A stretch of DNA of 64,000 nt from Hirundichthys speculiger (GCA_018398805.1 JAGFBZ010000863.1:1428501-1492500), one strand, 5' to 3'; positions 23,117-36,979 are shown, counted from the stretch's first letter. Notes: generated by a model not told the origin, from the sequence alone. Translations and numbers: made by a program.

Positions 23117-26100
23117 TGTTTGAGTGTACTGGTCAGCTGGGGCCTCCTTTAATTAACATGTTCTTCCTGAGACCTGTATGGCAAGCCAAAAGGGGCAAAA
23201 TTGCTATCATAATTCTATGTCCTGCAATAAAATGGTGGGGGGAAAAGAAACAACAACAACAAAAAAGTGTTTTTAAAGCAAAAAAATTTATATCAGAAAA
23301 GTACAACAACAAGAAAGGCAATATACATACTACTAATACATACATACATACTGCACATACAATGGTTTCTCTGTCCTGCTGGGTAAGACCAGTATATGAG
23401 GTCTGTTTCAGCAAAGGGTATTTGGTCCATGGCAGTTTTGTGAAACAAAAATCATAGTGCCACTGTTTGTTTTATACAACTGAGAGAAACAGCATGTGGA
23501 AGACTATTGGCATCCCACATGTGTCAGGAGTGTGACAACTTCAAAAGAATTTTCTATCTGGAACAAAACTGTGCCACATTTCAAACCTAACACCACACTG
23601 AAGCAGACACTGGACAAAATACAATAGGGACGGCAGAACAATGCAATGAGTGGTATTCACTTCGGTGTGGAATGCTCAGACTTGCATACTAAAAACAAAA
23701 CAAGCACTCCATAAATAAACAGCAGAGGTCAGTCAATCCCTCTGGTCCTGACTGAGCAATCCACCTACAGCCACAAGACAGTGGACACTCCTTTGAAGAG
23801 AGTCAAAGAAACATTCAGAGTCAAGTTAAGACAAACCGTTTCAGCAGGGGTGGGGGTGGTTATGGGGTCTGAGAACATTACCATTCATCTGATGACCATG
23901 CATTTCTAACATCTCTAGCATGGATGTTCCAGTGCCATTCACACCCTGACATAACAATAATGAGTCATTGACAAGCTCCGTTGATCAACACACACGCCCC
24001 CTTCAGCTTTTAGGGTTCTGTCATGCCATTCTCTACATTCCCAATGAATTGAGACTAATTATGAACCATAGGTAAGTTGTGGGTTGTTAATAGCAACAGT
24101 CATGTGACTTTCAGTGAGTCCTGAAAGTCCTCTGACAGCTACATGAGCTTTTCAGTTTTACTTAATGATGCTTTGGTTATCAGTTATGGTATGACATTAC
24201 TTTGTCTCCTTCTGTACTTATTGCAACTTGTATTCCACTGAAATAATGTGTAGCTCATAGCTGAATGCATTTAAAAGAAAGTATTAATCATTTCTAATTG
24301 ATTTATAATAAGAATAATAATAATAATATAGTAATATGATTCTGAAGTTGTTATTTGTATGGCATTAATAAAAAACAAAGAACTGCTGGGTTTAAATTAA
24401 CTATCTTTAAATACCAAGCTAGTGTCACAATCTACTGCAGTGCTGATGCTATATTACTTGGTGGATATCTTTGTATATTGGTATATTCATGTCACCAAAA
24501 AAATGATGGCACATATTTATATTTTATTGACACAGGTTGACATTATTGACAGCTTGACAAATGTCGAGAAACTGGTTTATTAGGACAAGCAAGGCATACA
24601 ATCCTACATCAAGGGAAATTAGTGATTACTTATTGGGCGATCACGGTTCAATTTTAGTGGCTGTGAAAAATAAGGTGCAGAGATAATTATAATATAGCAA
24701 AACATTGTTTTTAAAGAGTGTTCCGGTATTTATAAATTGTATTGTTTTTTTAATGCACGGTCATTACATATGTTTTGCTTTTTTAGCCATCTCCCAAAGA
24801 TTACAACAGCAGCATCTTTTACGACATTTTTTATGTTTTTTTTTAATGTTTTGTAATGGTGGTTTTGACATAGTATTGCGCTCTAAAACAACTTCCACCA
24901 TTTTATTATTACAGGACATGTTATTATAGTAGCCATTTTTTTCCCTTTTGCCATAGACTCATGGTTATTATCCCCAGTCCAAAGACATGCATAATAGGCT
25001 GAAGTGTAATTCTAAATTAGTCAATGTAAAGCTAAAGCATGTCCAGTTTGTCACGCAGTTTTACTCTAAAATCATCAACCAGTGACCCCCTCTTCTTTGT
25101 CATTTCCACTATGACTTTAATTACTTCACAATCTAACAAGGACTCGTTCCAGGTCTAAAGAACTAGACAGTTTTAATTATAACAACAATTGTTGTGTAAA
25201 TTCTCTGTAGCTGCTCGATAGAGTTATGAAAACTCAATGTACTGTACATAAAAGAATGCAGTTAAAGGAATGGGGAGAAATGGATCATTAAGATTTTACA
25301 CTTGTCGTTTTGCTCTCTTTAACAGAGAGAACATTTGGGGTAACCACAGAGCAACAATGAAAGGAAAACAAAAAGAGTAGTGATAAAAGCATAAGGAGAA
25401 TTCTTCTGTTTTAATTCCAGACTTCTTAGCCATTTCATTAAGTCTTTATGGTCTCACAGAATCATCTCCTTACAGTTAAAGCTACTGCACTGGCTTTTAT
25501 GATCTAACAATCGATTTCGTAAACCCAAGATAAGAAGTGACAGAAGACAAAACTGGATGAGAAATACTTTAGAAAATAAATCAAAATCAGTTTATTTTAC
25601 AAGGAAAAGTTTAAACTCAAGGAAATGCTTGGCAACTTAGTACCTGCTTTATTTTACAGTTTATGATGTATCACTGAGTGGAAGTAAAACATTTGTGTCC
25701 CTCAGAAGATCTGTTTAATTCAAATAAACTAACTTGTATAGCACCAATTGACAATAAGGCATAATCTTAAGACATTTTTCAGAGAACGCACTCAAAGTTT
25801 ACAAAGCTTAAATGCAGTCCAATTAATATAATCCAAATTATGTTACAGTACAGAAAAATAAACTGTAATTCAGTATTCAGTATATTTGAATTCATAAATG
25901 AATTCATAACTTACTTTTTTTACTAACATAAAAAAATATATATATAAATATATATGGCTGTCTTAATCCTGTGCTGTAGCACAAACCTTGGCTATCAGTC
26001 ACAGTAAAATGATTTATTATAAGAATATGGCAGTGAAAAGCAGTGAATGTTATATTGGTGAAAATATCAAAATCCTCTATTTACACTATTTACTGGATTG

Positions 26101-28399
26101 TAAATTCCTATGAAATAGAGTATTATTAACCTCTTGAAAAGTTAAGGTGGAAAGTTTAAAAAACAGTTATGAGATCTTTGTTTTATGTAGCGTTAATGTG
26201 ATCTTCAAACCAGTTTATCTATAATAAGTTCCCTTTCCACAAGCTTGATTTCACTGGACATGAAGGGGAATTAAATTTGTATTCTGATAAAATGTGATGA
26301 TTCTCTCTTCGAAACTTGTAACAAAAAATGAAAACCTGAAATCAAAGTTTGTAGTGTTTCTCTTTCATCTCAAATCAGAAAAAAATGTAAGTAAGGCATG
26401 TCCCAGGAGCAGTTTTCAGGCAGGCAGGCGAGCAGCATTGTATGCCTCATCTGACCTCACTACTTGGTTTATTCCAATTACTCCACCTGCTTACTGAGTG
26501 AGAGAAACTAGCTTCCCACATGTCTTGGATGTTCCTGGCCCACAGCTTGCTGCTGCGCTTAAAATTCCCGGCTCTGCCCCAGCTCCACCTGTGGGCTCCA
26601 ATTATGCAGGGGGTTAAGATACTTTATTATCCCCAGTATCTTTATATATGGCTTAAAAGTGGGAGTTTATTAGATTTTCTAGTTTATCATCAGGAAGCAT
26701 CCGAGGTCTGAGCTGCAAGCCTCATGTGACTGAAATATCTTATACGAGCTTGTGAATATATCACTTGTTTAGCAATGTGACAGAAAGTAGTATATCAGAA
26801 AATACATATTAAAATACATTAAAAAATGATTACTATATGCTTTTTAGTAGTGCAGAAGTGTTGTCTCACTCTACCTTCGCTACATTTTACAAAGATATTG
26901 CTCTGAACAATGACTTGATGCGTCATTCAGCGTGTGGAAGAGAAAACTTTCCATTACAAATGAGAGCTTTATCCACACAGGTGCAGTTTCATTTTAAAGC
27001 ACAGTCTGCATGAACACTAGTGGAATCTCCATCAATAAAACACAAACATAAATGCATGTAATATTACCATATATGTTCAGTGTGAGAACATTCACCAGTG
27101 TCCTCGGTCTTGTAGTCCCTCCTTTCATACAGGAATGCATTTTTTTTTTTCTTTTTAGGTGGATCAGTGCTGATCTACAAAAATGCATTTGGCATTCCTA
27201 AAGACAAGCTTTGATGAAAACTGATGAACTTATTCCACCAGGCAGTGGTTCTTCCTGTTCTTATCCAACGCTGGCTTTCCATCTATGGCTTAAAATGCAT
27301 CTGGATATATCCTTTGTTACAGATTGTTCTGATAAGGGATTACCTACTACAAACAATGTTTTGATATGAATACGGAGTAGTGTGGATGTAGCCAAAACTT
27401 TGTTTCTCTGTCCTGCGTGCTGAAGCGTTATGTTAATGATCCATTAATTGTAAGAAGATACAGATAAACAGTCAAACAGTTCATCAAGGGTTGAGCAAGG
27501 ACCAGATTTTCTTGAAATGGGAGAGGTGAGATTCAGTTAGTGATCATCAGCTATATATGTTCCCGTTGGGAAGTCTCTACCTGTAGGAGAGTTTGGTCAG
27601 AGAGTTATAAAAATGGTTATAACATTATGAAAATACCTTATATCAGGTATTATTCACTCCATAAAAGAAGTTTTGTCAAGAATGACATAATTGCCATGTT
27701 TTATGGGACAGTGTCAGAACTGAATGGAAAACTGAATGAAATGTCCAATAACACCTTTATTTTTGGCAACAGCAGCACACATTTATTACCTAATTAGGCC
27801 CAAAGTTTAGCTAGAGTGGAGAGCATGTACAACTGAGTAACTATACTTTTGGGGTGGCAGCAAATTCAGTGATCAATTCAAAATGTGCACCTTGTAGGAC
27901 ATGTACAGAAGTTAGGACTTTTTTTATTTTTCACAACAAAGCTAAGACTAAATGGGGGAAAAAAAAGATAACTAAGAAAAACAAAAGGCAAATCTATTGT
28001 AGTGAAACTGGAAACACACTTTCTTCATAATGATAATGTAAAACTAACTGAATTTGAGTTTGGTCGATTGTTTCTTTTATCTTTTTTAAAAATCTTTTTT
28101 TTAATTACTTTTACCAGGTTTCTGCACTGTGCTTTTGTAGCATAATATTCTACTTCTTGGGAGTTCCACTCTTTCCCTGTGCAAGACATAAAGGCTGATT
28201 CAGTGATAAATAAATGATCAAATAATACATTGTTAAATAATAGAGATAAATTGAAATTTTATTTTTCTTAAGGGGGTGTACTGTACTTTGGCGATTTTGC
28301 TGTGTGACAGTAGTGAACAGGAGGAGTACAGAAAATCATTGGAGAGCTTTATGATATATGTAGTTATGATGGCAATGTTCTCCAACGTGAACAAGACAA
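23117..28399. other. No gene recognised; one SINE fragment
   Basis: Mostly AT-rich unique sequence with no supported coding exon. A SINE fragment lies at 24970-25030. A GC-balanced block around 26385-26640 with a TAATTATGC-like core may be conserved non-coding DNA. Confidence 0.45.
24970..25030 (+). repeat. SINE body fragment
   Basis: CCCCAGTCCAAAGACATGCA followed by TTCTAAATTAGTCAATGTAA matches the body of the common fish SINE (CCACAGTCCAAAGACATGC ... GACTCTAAATTG). It is short and diverged. Confidence 0.5.
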
Positions 28400-29020
28400 G
28401 ATTTTGTCTTAAGGATTTTATGAGGACTCAGAGTAAAGCAAGTGGGGAAGATTAGTGATGGAGATGTTGGGGGACTACAGACATCTGGGTGTACATAGAC
28501 AACAGGTTGGACTTGATATGCCACAATGAGGCTGTTTACAAGTCGGGACAGAGCAGACTAATAGCTTGGATCCTTCAGTGTTTGCACCACAATGGTGTAT
28601 GTCTTCCATAGGTCTGTGGTGGGAGTGTAGTTTTATCTGCAGTCTCCTGTTGGGGCAGCAGCATCAGAGCCAATCACTCAATGAAACAGAACTCATCAAG
28701 ATAGTTGGTTCTGCACTCTAACACCCAGAGTTGATTGTGCAAAGAAGAACGTTGTGCAAGATTCAACTCACAATGGGAAGCATGGCACAACCTTGTGCAC
28801 AACCTAAAGATTAAAGAGAGAAAAAAAACAGTGTCTTTGGAAAGAGGTTTCCTCAGGTTCAATGTGAAAAATTAGGATGTCCTTCCTGCCTTCAACAATA
28901 GTCTAACACAAATTCTCAAGCAGTCATGATAAATTACACAATTTTTAATGACTACTTCTTATTATTGACTTATTATTTGTACTACAACAATGTCATTGTC
29001 CTTCAGGGATTATTCAAATA
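28400..29020 (+). pseudogene. CR1-group LINE (L2/Rex1-like) 3' end relic
   Basis: The segment reads VYIDNRLDLICHNEAVYKSG, then QSRL, which is the C-terminal reverse transcriptase region of CR1-group LINEs in fish (LGV.ID..L.W..H......K.QSRL). Later LLWQ-type sequence, then RFLRFNVKN and FNNSL near 28850-28905, correspond to the last conserved block. It ends with an untranslated stretch containing GTCCTTCAGGGATTATTC, similar to the CCTT..GGGAT.AAT..A tail of such elements. Frameshifts and stops are frequent. The 5' part is absent, as is usual for LINE insertions. Confidence 0.68.
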
Positions 29021-29217
29021 TTCAATTACTGAATTCATTTTAATTTCAGCTCTGCTTCTCTGTCTCTCTCTCTTTCCTTTAATCTTTTTTTATGTCTTGT
29101 GACTTTTTTTCCATCGTGGGGGATCATTGATCAGCAGATCATTGGTGGTCCGACCTGACACAATCCTCTAGAATTGGACTTGGGACTGGCAGTGTGAGTG
29201 GCTGGGGCATTAGAGGC

Positions 29218-29345
29218 AAAGTGGGGTTAAGTGTCTCCCCAGTGACGCTTTGGTACATTATGGGGCTGGGGACTGATGTGACATTTTGAGTTGAAGGGGA
29301 ATGGACTCTGCCCACTACTGCAAAGCCACCTCCTGCTTCTCTATA
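29218..29345 (-). repeat. SINE/LINE-tail relic, minus strand
   Basis: GGGTTAAGTGTCTCCCCAG, then TGGGGCTGGGGACTGATG and CCACTACTGCAAAGCCACC, resemble a diverged copy of a common fish repeat (TTAAGTGTCTTGCCCA ... GGGGATCGAACC ... CACTGAGCCAC). It may include a degraded tRNA-like head. Confidence 0.45.
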
Positions 29346-29689
29346 ATAGTTAATCTTACAGATTAAGATTCTTTAGAAACAATCATAGATTTAGCATTTT
29401 TGAAGTATGTTTTTTTTTTCCCCAAAATGTTTTCAGTAAATTGGGATTTTATTCTATTTAGGTTTAAGAGTGGGTATAGATTATGGATGGTTCCTGTACT
29501 GTTTATATCCTAAAGAGATTGGAAAATAAATATAGATGTCACTAACATCTTGATAAAACAACAAGACAAAGGGTGCCAAAGACTTTTGCAAAGTACTGCA
29601 TGTGCAACAGCATGTGAGTGATTAGGGTTTTATCTGGATCAACAATTCAAAAGCAGTCAAACCTACATTTGTATTCTACATTAACAGTC

Positions 29690-30000
29690 CATTTATTTTC
29701 AATATATTGAAAGGATACACAATATCTGCTGTTTGGCTGTGTTAACTTCTACATTAAATGATTTCCAGCCTTCTGGGTTGTCCACATGATATTTAGTAAT
29801 CTGCAGGCAGATATTGTTTTTGGAGAGCAACAGCTTCCTCCTTGCAACTGTGCCATGCTCGCTACTGTTTTTAGGCATTCTCCTGATGGTGGATTTATGG
29901 TCATTGAGCAAGGTGTCAAGAGCTTTTATCCAGTTAAAAGCTACCCTGATTTGCTTTGTAACAAATCATTTGACGATTACACTCCATGCTCTATAAGAAG
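29690..30000 (-). pseudogene. Tc1-like transposase relic
   Basis: The minus-strand frame reads STIRRMPKNSSEHGTVARRK, then LLLSKNNI and KYHVDNPEGWKSF. Tc1 transposases have S..TIRR.L...G..GR.ARRKP.LS..N...RL.FA..H......W, in the same order. Reading ends before the first catalytic Asp region, and stops interrupt the N-terminal side. No termini were found. It represents yet another Tc1 subfamily in this window. Confidence 0.72.
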
Positions 30001-30133
30001 GTTCTCTATTCACTGCATACTGCTGTAGCAGATTTCCTTCATTTGTACATTGTCTGTCTGATTGTATTGGTGGTATCTAAATGTCAAGACGTTTTTGATT
30101 TTGCATCTACAACTTTTAGTATGCATGGTTGTT

Positions 30134-30265
30134 CATCGACATGTAGCCCTGCGATGGACTGGTGACCTGTCCAGGGTGTACTCCTGCCTTTGCCCGAAGA
30201 GAACTGGTCTAGTCGCCAGCAGATCCCCGCGACCCTACATAGGATTAAGTGGGCATAGATAATGG
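30134..30265 (+). repeat. SINE tail
   Basis: AGCCCTGCGATGGACTGGTG, then ACCTGTCCAGGGTGTACTCC, then CGCGACCCTACATAGGATTA form a well-preserved copy of the tail shared by many fish SINEs and their partner LINE. It ends near ATAGATAATGG. Confidence 0.72.
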
Positions 30266-32442
30266 ATATGGCATAGATAATAGGGAACTCTTTCGACAGC
30301 TTTATTTTTCTAAACCCGCCCCCCCCAAATTGCACACTGTGCAAGACTTACAAGACTTGAACATGTGACCAGTAATATAATTTAAGATGGTTTTGTGATA
30401 ATGTTTTTCAAACCACCTACTACACACTTCAAATAAACATTAAATATGCACTGCATGCCTTTGCTAAGTGTTACTACATAGCATGGCTCTGTACAACTAA
30501 TTTATTTTATAGTATAGTACATAGCTGGCTTCCTTTTTTGCAAAGTGAAATGGCATGGCTGTGTACAACACTAAAGAAAAAAAACATAAAGGCAGGCGTG
30601 GAGGTAGGCATTTATTTGTTTTGATTGGTGAGAGTCACTGGAGCTATCACCATAGCCTATGTGATCTATCGTGTCAGATGAAACATCTCATACTTTTACT
30701 AGAGGACTGTTTATCTGTATCTTCTTCCCGCAGATCAGCTTGGGGGATTGGCAAAGACTTTGGTTGTCTGGCTGGTTTTGCAGCAGGGATGGAATACAGA
30801 TAAGGATCAAGCAACCTTAAAAAAAAACAAGAAAGACCATCTATAGGAGTATTGTTTACACATCTATCGCTTTCACACAAATATTTAAAGACACACCTTT
30901 TAAATAGATTTCTTTTTTGTTTTGCTTTGTTTCATTTTATACACAGCAACATTTTCCACCTGTGACTGCACCAGTCACCGAGCACATTTACAGGAATGTA
31001 TTGGATGGGATTTATAAACAATTTTGCAGACAATATAAAATTAAGCATTTGTTTTTTCCATCCAAATGAAAGTGCAATACTCATCACATTCATGTAGTTT
31101 TTACTGCTAATTATTTATTCTTATAATTCTGCCAATGTTAGACATCTTCAGGAGTTTCACAAAACTTGGAGGTTTAAATATAATTAATAACAGGTCTCAA
31201 GTGTTGATTTTACAAAATCTTATACCAGGTGCACTCTCTACTCTAACCATTAAGACGGACTCCCACAGAATGCAAAAAAGCGCTGTGCTTCGGTTTTGGA
31301 GCAGCTTTACTCCAACATGAAGTCCCACATGCAGCGATTCAGAGTGCTGCCCAGTCGGCTGGATTTCTAAGGGACAAAAAACTCACCTGAAGGTTTCCAG
31401 ATCACAAGACAGTTGCGCAGAAGTCTGCTCTTTTAAATACAGGGCAACCCAACTCCTGCCTGCTTTGTTGTTAAGGATGGCGCAACCAGTTTACATCAAG
31501 GTGCAACTATCATCAATCAAATGACAGACGTGTTGGAGAGGTCACCTGGGACAATGACATCCTAGTGAAGCAGAATTTTGGGCTGAAAGTAAAAACAAGC
31601 ATGACATATTTGTAAGGTAGAAGAAAGGACTTTTGTTCACATTAAAATATGGGTTTCAATTTCATTGGAAGGAATATTTGCTTACCTTTATGAAACGTTG
31701 TTTAGCCACAGTGATCATCCGAGCCTGCTATCGGCAAAATCGCTTATGTTGCTTACGATGCAACGGTGAAAACTAGCTCACAGAGCCACAGAAGACATCA
31801 CAGCAGAGGCAACTAAGATACTTAAGAAAGTAATGAAGAAAGAGGACATGAGTAAGTGGATAAGGAAGAGACCAGGCAAAAGAAAATCTTAAGACAGTGT
31901 GGTAAAAGTTACTAAATATCTACTCAAAGCACAAAAAATTTGCAAAAGGTAATCTGTGCTGCCTTAAATGTGTATGTACTGACATAAAGAGTGTTTATGT
32001 CAGTGCTGATTTGGTACAGTCTGATCTGGAAGACGAGGCCATGCAGGAGAATGAAAAAGACCCCCAAAACCAGCTTTAAAATCAGATGCTACAAGACAAA
32101 AGCAAATTGAGCAGATGCTGCTCCTCTGGTGCTCCCATGCTTCACTACAGGGTCATGACTGTTAACATAGTAAATGTAGCCATATTTGGTGAATTACAGT
32201 TGAGATGCTTTCTGTAATTACTTAGTCATTCTGCATTAATCAACTTGAGTGTGTTAAATTACTGTAAGAACTCAGTCATTTCCAGCTGGTATCGTCCAAT
32301 GAATCACATTAATAATTTTCAACATGCATTTGTTTGCTGTACATTCTCATGCATGGTGAAATATACTGTACGTAGTTAAGATTACACATTAACTCAAAAT
32401 CTCAGAAAGCACGACTTTAAATTTATTTAAAGGTTCCACTCT
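30266..32442. other. No gene confirmed; one candidate exon
   Basis: A minus-strand open segment at about 30674-30815 preceded by a pyrimidine tract is described as a finding. The rest (30.9-32.4 kb) shows no recognisable family. Confidence 0.4.
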
Positions 32443-32450
32443 GTCCAGTT

Positions 32451-32625
32451 CAGGGGCGCTGCTAGGGATTTTGGGCCCCATGAAAAGAATCTTTATCGGG
32501 CCCCTCAACACAGCGGCGAAATTTGTTGATGCTATTTTTGATCATCATTAGGGGCCTCTCTGGGCCCCCCTCAATCATGGGCCCCTATAATCCGTATCCT
32601 TTACCCCCCCTTTTCGGCACCCCAG
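32451..32625. mobile_element. Short hAT MITE, perfect 8-bp TSD
   Basis: The ends CAGGGGCGCTG and CGGCACCCCAG are near-perfect inverted repeats, bracketed by identical 8-bp copies of GTCCAGTT (32443-32450 and 32626-32633). The 175-bp interior is rich in GGGCCCC motifs and non-coding. The exact duplication suggests a fairly recent insertion. Confidence 0.9.
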
Positions 32626-32938
32626 GTCCAGTTCCATTACATCAGACTGCAATTACTTCTGTTGTAGTGTGACCTGTTTGTGTTTGACAAAGTATATTAC
32701 ACCAGCACAAAAGTACTTAAGAACATGTTCACTAAAAATCTAAATTGTGACTGTTACTGATAGCAATGTGGTTGATCCATCTGTGATTCCAGATACACTA
32801 TCTAATGAAAACTGCTACCAGATGTTGTTAGCTTAGTAAGATCAATATGTTCTCAGCATACAATCCTACAATCCACTTTGCAACACCATGATCCACTTTA
32901 AATATAAATGCTATACATTTGTAATAGCTTGGGAAAAT

Positions 32939-32970
32939 TCACACACACACACATACATATATATATACAC

Positions 32971-33020
<50 letters not shown>

Positions 33021-33042
33021 ACATATACATACATATACATAC

Positions 33043-33075
<33 letters not shown>

Positions 33076-33101
33076 TATACGTATATACACACATATATAC
33101 A
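32939..33101. repeat. (TA)n/(CA)n microsatellite
   Basis: About 160 bp of TA, TACA and CA units. Long open frames on both strands here are artefacts of the repeat. Confidence 0.95.
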
Positions 33102-36100
33102 TTATAACAAAATGTATAACAATTAAGAAATAGAGATAATGTTGCTCTCTGTCATATCAAACACTTGATTTAGCTGGTTTTACAGTGAAGCTCTCTATAC
33201 AACCTCTAACCTTGCTACAAGTTAAAAATAGAAGTTAATAAGTGTACTTACAATTTTTTTTTAAATCATACTTCTCCACTGCTGCTTTTTCCATAACTCT
33301 GGTTCTTCAGAGCCCACACTGAGGTGACACACTGCATTAGGCGTGGACCCACATTAGGTGGACTCAAGAATGGATTTTGAATGAATTAATTAAAGAATCA
33401 ATTCTTGAGAAAGAAGCGTCTCTTGACAGCTGAATTAAGAAGTGTGAATATAAAAATCATATAACAGTCATGCTGATTCTGTTCAAACAGAGAAGCTCAT
33501 TGGTTGTGCAAAGTAGTATGTTTATGTTTTTTTTTTCACACTTTCCCAGACATTTTACCGTATTTCAATTTAATTGCTTGAAAATTTAATATTCTCTGAT
33601 ACCCAAACTTATTTTCTAACCTGTGTTAAATCACAAATTTACTGAATATTGTCACTTCTTTATAGGCTTGACAGGAAATGGGGAAGTCTGAACATAACTA
33701 GCTCGAGAGTGGCTTAGAGTAGAGTGGAGGTTACCATGGTGATCTAATCAGGGCAAAAGAGTTTCCTGGCATTAGACTCAACAAACCTCACCAAGATAAG
33801 TATTACCTATTTACCTTGCATTATAGAACATTCAAAAAACTCTGAGCTGAAAATGCATCAGAATAACCTCACCTAGTTCTTGACATTAATTCTGTGTTTC
33901 TTTTCTCCTTATCTGAGTATACCAGCAACATGCCAGTAACATTAGCTTCAGTGATTTAGTCTGGACTATTTGGGAATTAATACAAATATTTTTCATAAAT
34001 ACTGATTATGAATAATGGACAGCAATATTATCCATTATTCATAAAATTCTATAAATTTGATTTCTGAATCTGTTAAAAATTGAATCCTGTGTTCAAGAAT
34101 GGCCTGTTGTAATAAATAAATTAAAAATGATAATAAATACATGGGCTACTTTCTTTCTCTTCAGTGCTGTTTGAATGCTTCAGGGTCAGACAACCCAAAT
34201 AAGTGATGAAGAGTGACCCTTGGGACATCAGAAAGATCTGTTATTCCAGAAAAAGAAGGCATGTTAATATAAACCTACAAGTGCATCCTCCTGACCATTT
34301 GGCATTACTATATTCATCTTTACTCAAGGGCAAAATCAGTACAAATGTATTGATTATGATGACATACCAGCTACACAAGCTACAGGCAAGTCAATGAAAG
34401 CAAAGAAACAAACACAAAAAAAAAGGAAGAAATAATTTTAGATTAGTGATTCCAGGTTGAATTATAATTACTTCACTCAGTTTAGATTAATATGGCTTGG
34501 AAACTATCAGATATGTCTGCATCTAAAATTAATTTAAATAAAAGGGGTATATGTTCATTCAAATGGTTTCTCCACCTGGAGGTGTTGGGCATCACCTCAA
34601 TGCAACATGTCTGCATCCTCTATGCAGCAACTGTCACTGCTTTGACGAGCACAAAATTTAAAACATTGTTTTTTCTGTGGTATAAACATGGTACAATCTG
34701 CAGTGAAGTGAAAGCACAATATGAAAAAAATACATCTGCAATATTCTTTAAAATAATTCCCACCACAAAGTTTGGACTTTGAAAGGGAAATTCCTGTGAA
34801 TACATATTTAAAAAGGACAAGCACAAAGATCACTATGCATATACTTGGCATTCACTACCTACTACTACTAAACTCAACGCAAGAGTCAATACTGAAAGAC
34901 CTTTTTTTAAGGGTACTGAGTCATATTACTTAGTCATTATGAAGGTTTTATTGATCAAAATGACACTGTGAACTGTTTGGCTAGTAGTGTATTCGTTTAT
35001 GTCCAAATCTCCATCAGTATTGCACTTCACCCTTTACCTCACATTTTCACATTGCGCTCTTTTAACTACTTGAATCAAAATGTCATGTGCACAAAATCTT
35101 TTCCCAAGAGCTCAGATTCATGACTGTTGTTGCACTTGAGTAATTAAAATTGTTCTCAAGATGAAGAGGACAGGAATCATCCAGAAAACGAATGGCCATA
35201 AAGCACTGGAAGGTTGATGGTCGAATTCACAGCTCCTTCTTATGACCAGCATCATATTCAAGACAGTATTAAACTGCCTTCACACAGTGCAGCATTCAAT
35301 AGGGTTTCTTTTTCTATATTTACATATATATCTTCATTCTTGTTGTTTTGTTGTTGGTCTTCCTCTCACCAAATGCCAATGCTACTCTGAATTCCTGCAG
35401 ATAAAGTGTTGTAACACAGCTTGTACTACTTGCAACTTATAAAACAAAGTGTGAACAGTTCAAGTCTATTTTTAAGGGCTTACGCATGCTGAAGCTGCCT
35501 TCCCTTGCTCCTTTTGTTTGCCACTGGGGGGCTCTAACCTTTTCTGAGCCCACCAGCTCTCTTAGTGTGGGACAACATGAGCCCAATGCGGCGGTCAGGC
35601 TGTAATTCACCTGCCTCTCCTGCCATCTGGAATTCCCGGAAGGGATTTTCATCTATTTTCCTGCACCACCAACATACATAGAAAACAGCTGAAAACAAAA
35701 GCATTATCAGCCCATCCAAATGGCACGGAATATTACCCTGATAATACAAGATCATTTGCCAATAAGCCAGGGAGCTTACGCAAAGATAGGTTGCTCAACA
35801 CACCCAGCTGTAGCTCCATCTGTCAGCTGCAGTCTGTGTAGAAATTGGTCCCTTCCACACATGGTAAACAGAGAGCGAGTGTCCTGAGAGTCTCAGGAGA
35901 GCACTGTTAAAGTCTATGCCAAGTATTTCAACAGTTTCTTTTTTTCTTCAGCCTCACTGTTTCAGCAAACTCACTTTAAAGTAAAATCATGATTACACAG
36001 ACAAGGAAGATTATTTGAATAAATTAACAAACCTAAAAACAAAAGACTTTGGGGCCTTTTTAATGCTCTGCATACAAAATGTAGGCGTCCATGCAAAGAC

Positions 36101-36926
36101 CTCAGCAGTTGTGGCGATTTTCTATTCTATACTCCAACTCAGTCAGATAGTCCTCTATGTTGCATTTTACTTTTTTCAAAAGATTTTTTCAAATCATTCA
36201 TAGGATGCTCAATTATGCTTCGGCATTCAACCTGTGCCTCCTGTTACCATTGAGACCAACTATAAAGGCCATCATAGATGCAAAATCATATCAATGTCAA
36301 TCAATCAATAATTGAGACAGACATAATTGTTGTTGACTGCTGAATTTGTGATTTGGGTAATGAACTGTTGTTTTTGTTGTCATCATTTTTCCCCCCTCTC
36401 TTTTTAGTCATTTAGACAAGGTTTAAGATTAGGCCTGTTGGTTACCAAGAATAATCATGAATAATGCAAGGAATAATGTTTACCATGTTACTCTACATTC
36501 ATGAATATCGACTTATAAAGGGATTAACCATTATAAATTATTTTACTTTCATTCAGATAAACTGGCCCTTACAGTTGTTTGACAGGCATATTTTCCATAA
36601 TCTAGTTTCCTGTGTGTGCCTACTTTTTTAGAATGAGGCCAGCTGCTGTCTTCAGCAGACCATCCACCTCTGATATCTCTGTCACACATTTTCTCGTGTC
36701 ATCATTTCCTCTTCATCACAATTTTTAACTCTTTGTTTCGTATAAATAGAAGACACTCAGCAAATCTGTTTCCCCTCTTAAAAGTGCTTTTGTGTACTGA
36801 CTTGAAAAGGTTGAAAAGGACTGTGGCTCTTGAATTTTTTTTTTTTTTTTTAAGTTTGATTTTTGACCAACAATTTCAGTGGAGAAAGCCACTGTTGTTC
36901 AGTGAGAATTCTTTAAAAAACTGTCA
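33102..36926. other. No gene confirmed; one candidate exon
   Basis: AT-rich, apart from a balanced-composition block at about 35480-35840 that contains a splice-flanked 78-bp open segment on the minus strand (35611-35688; see findings). No transposon recognised. Confidence 0.4.
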
Positions 36927-36927
36927 A

Positions 36928-36979
<52 letters not shown>

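Noticed and set aside
32888..33133. 80-codon Tyr/Ile/His-rich frames on both strands
   Set aside because: They are translations of the TA/CA microsatellite.
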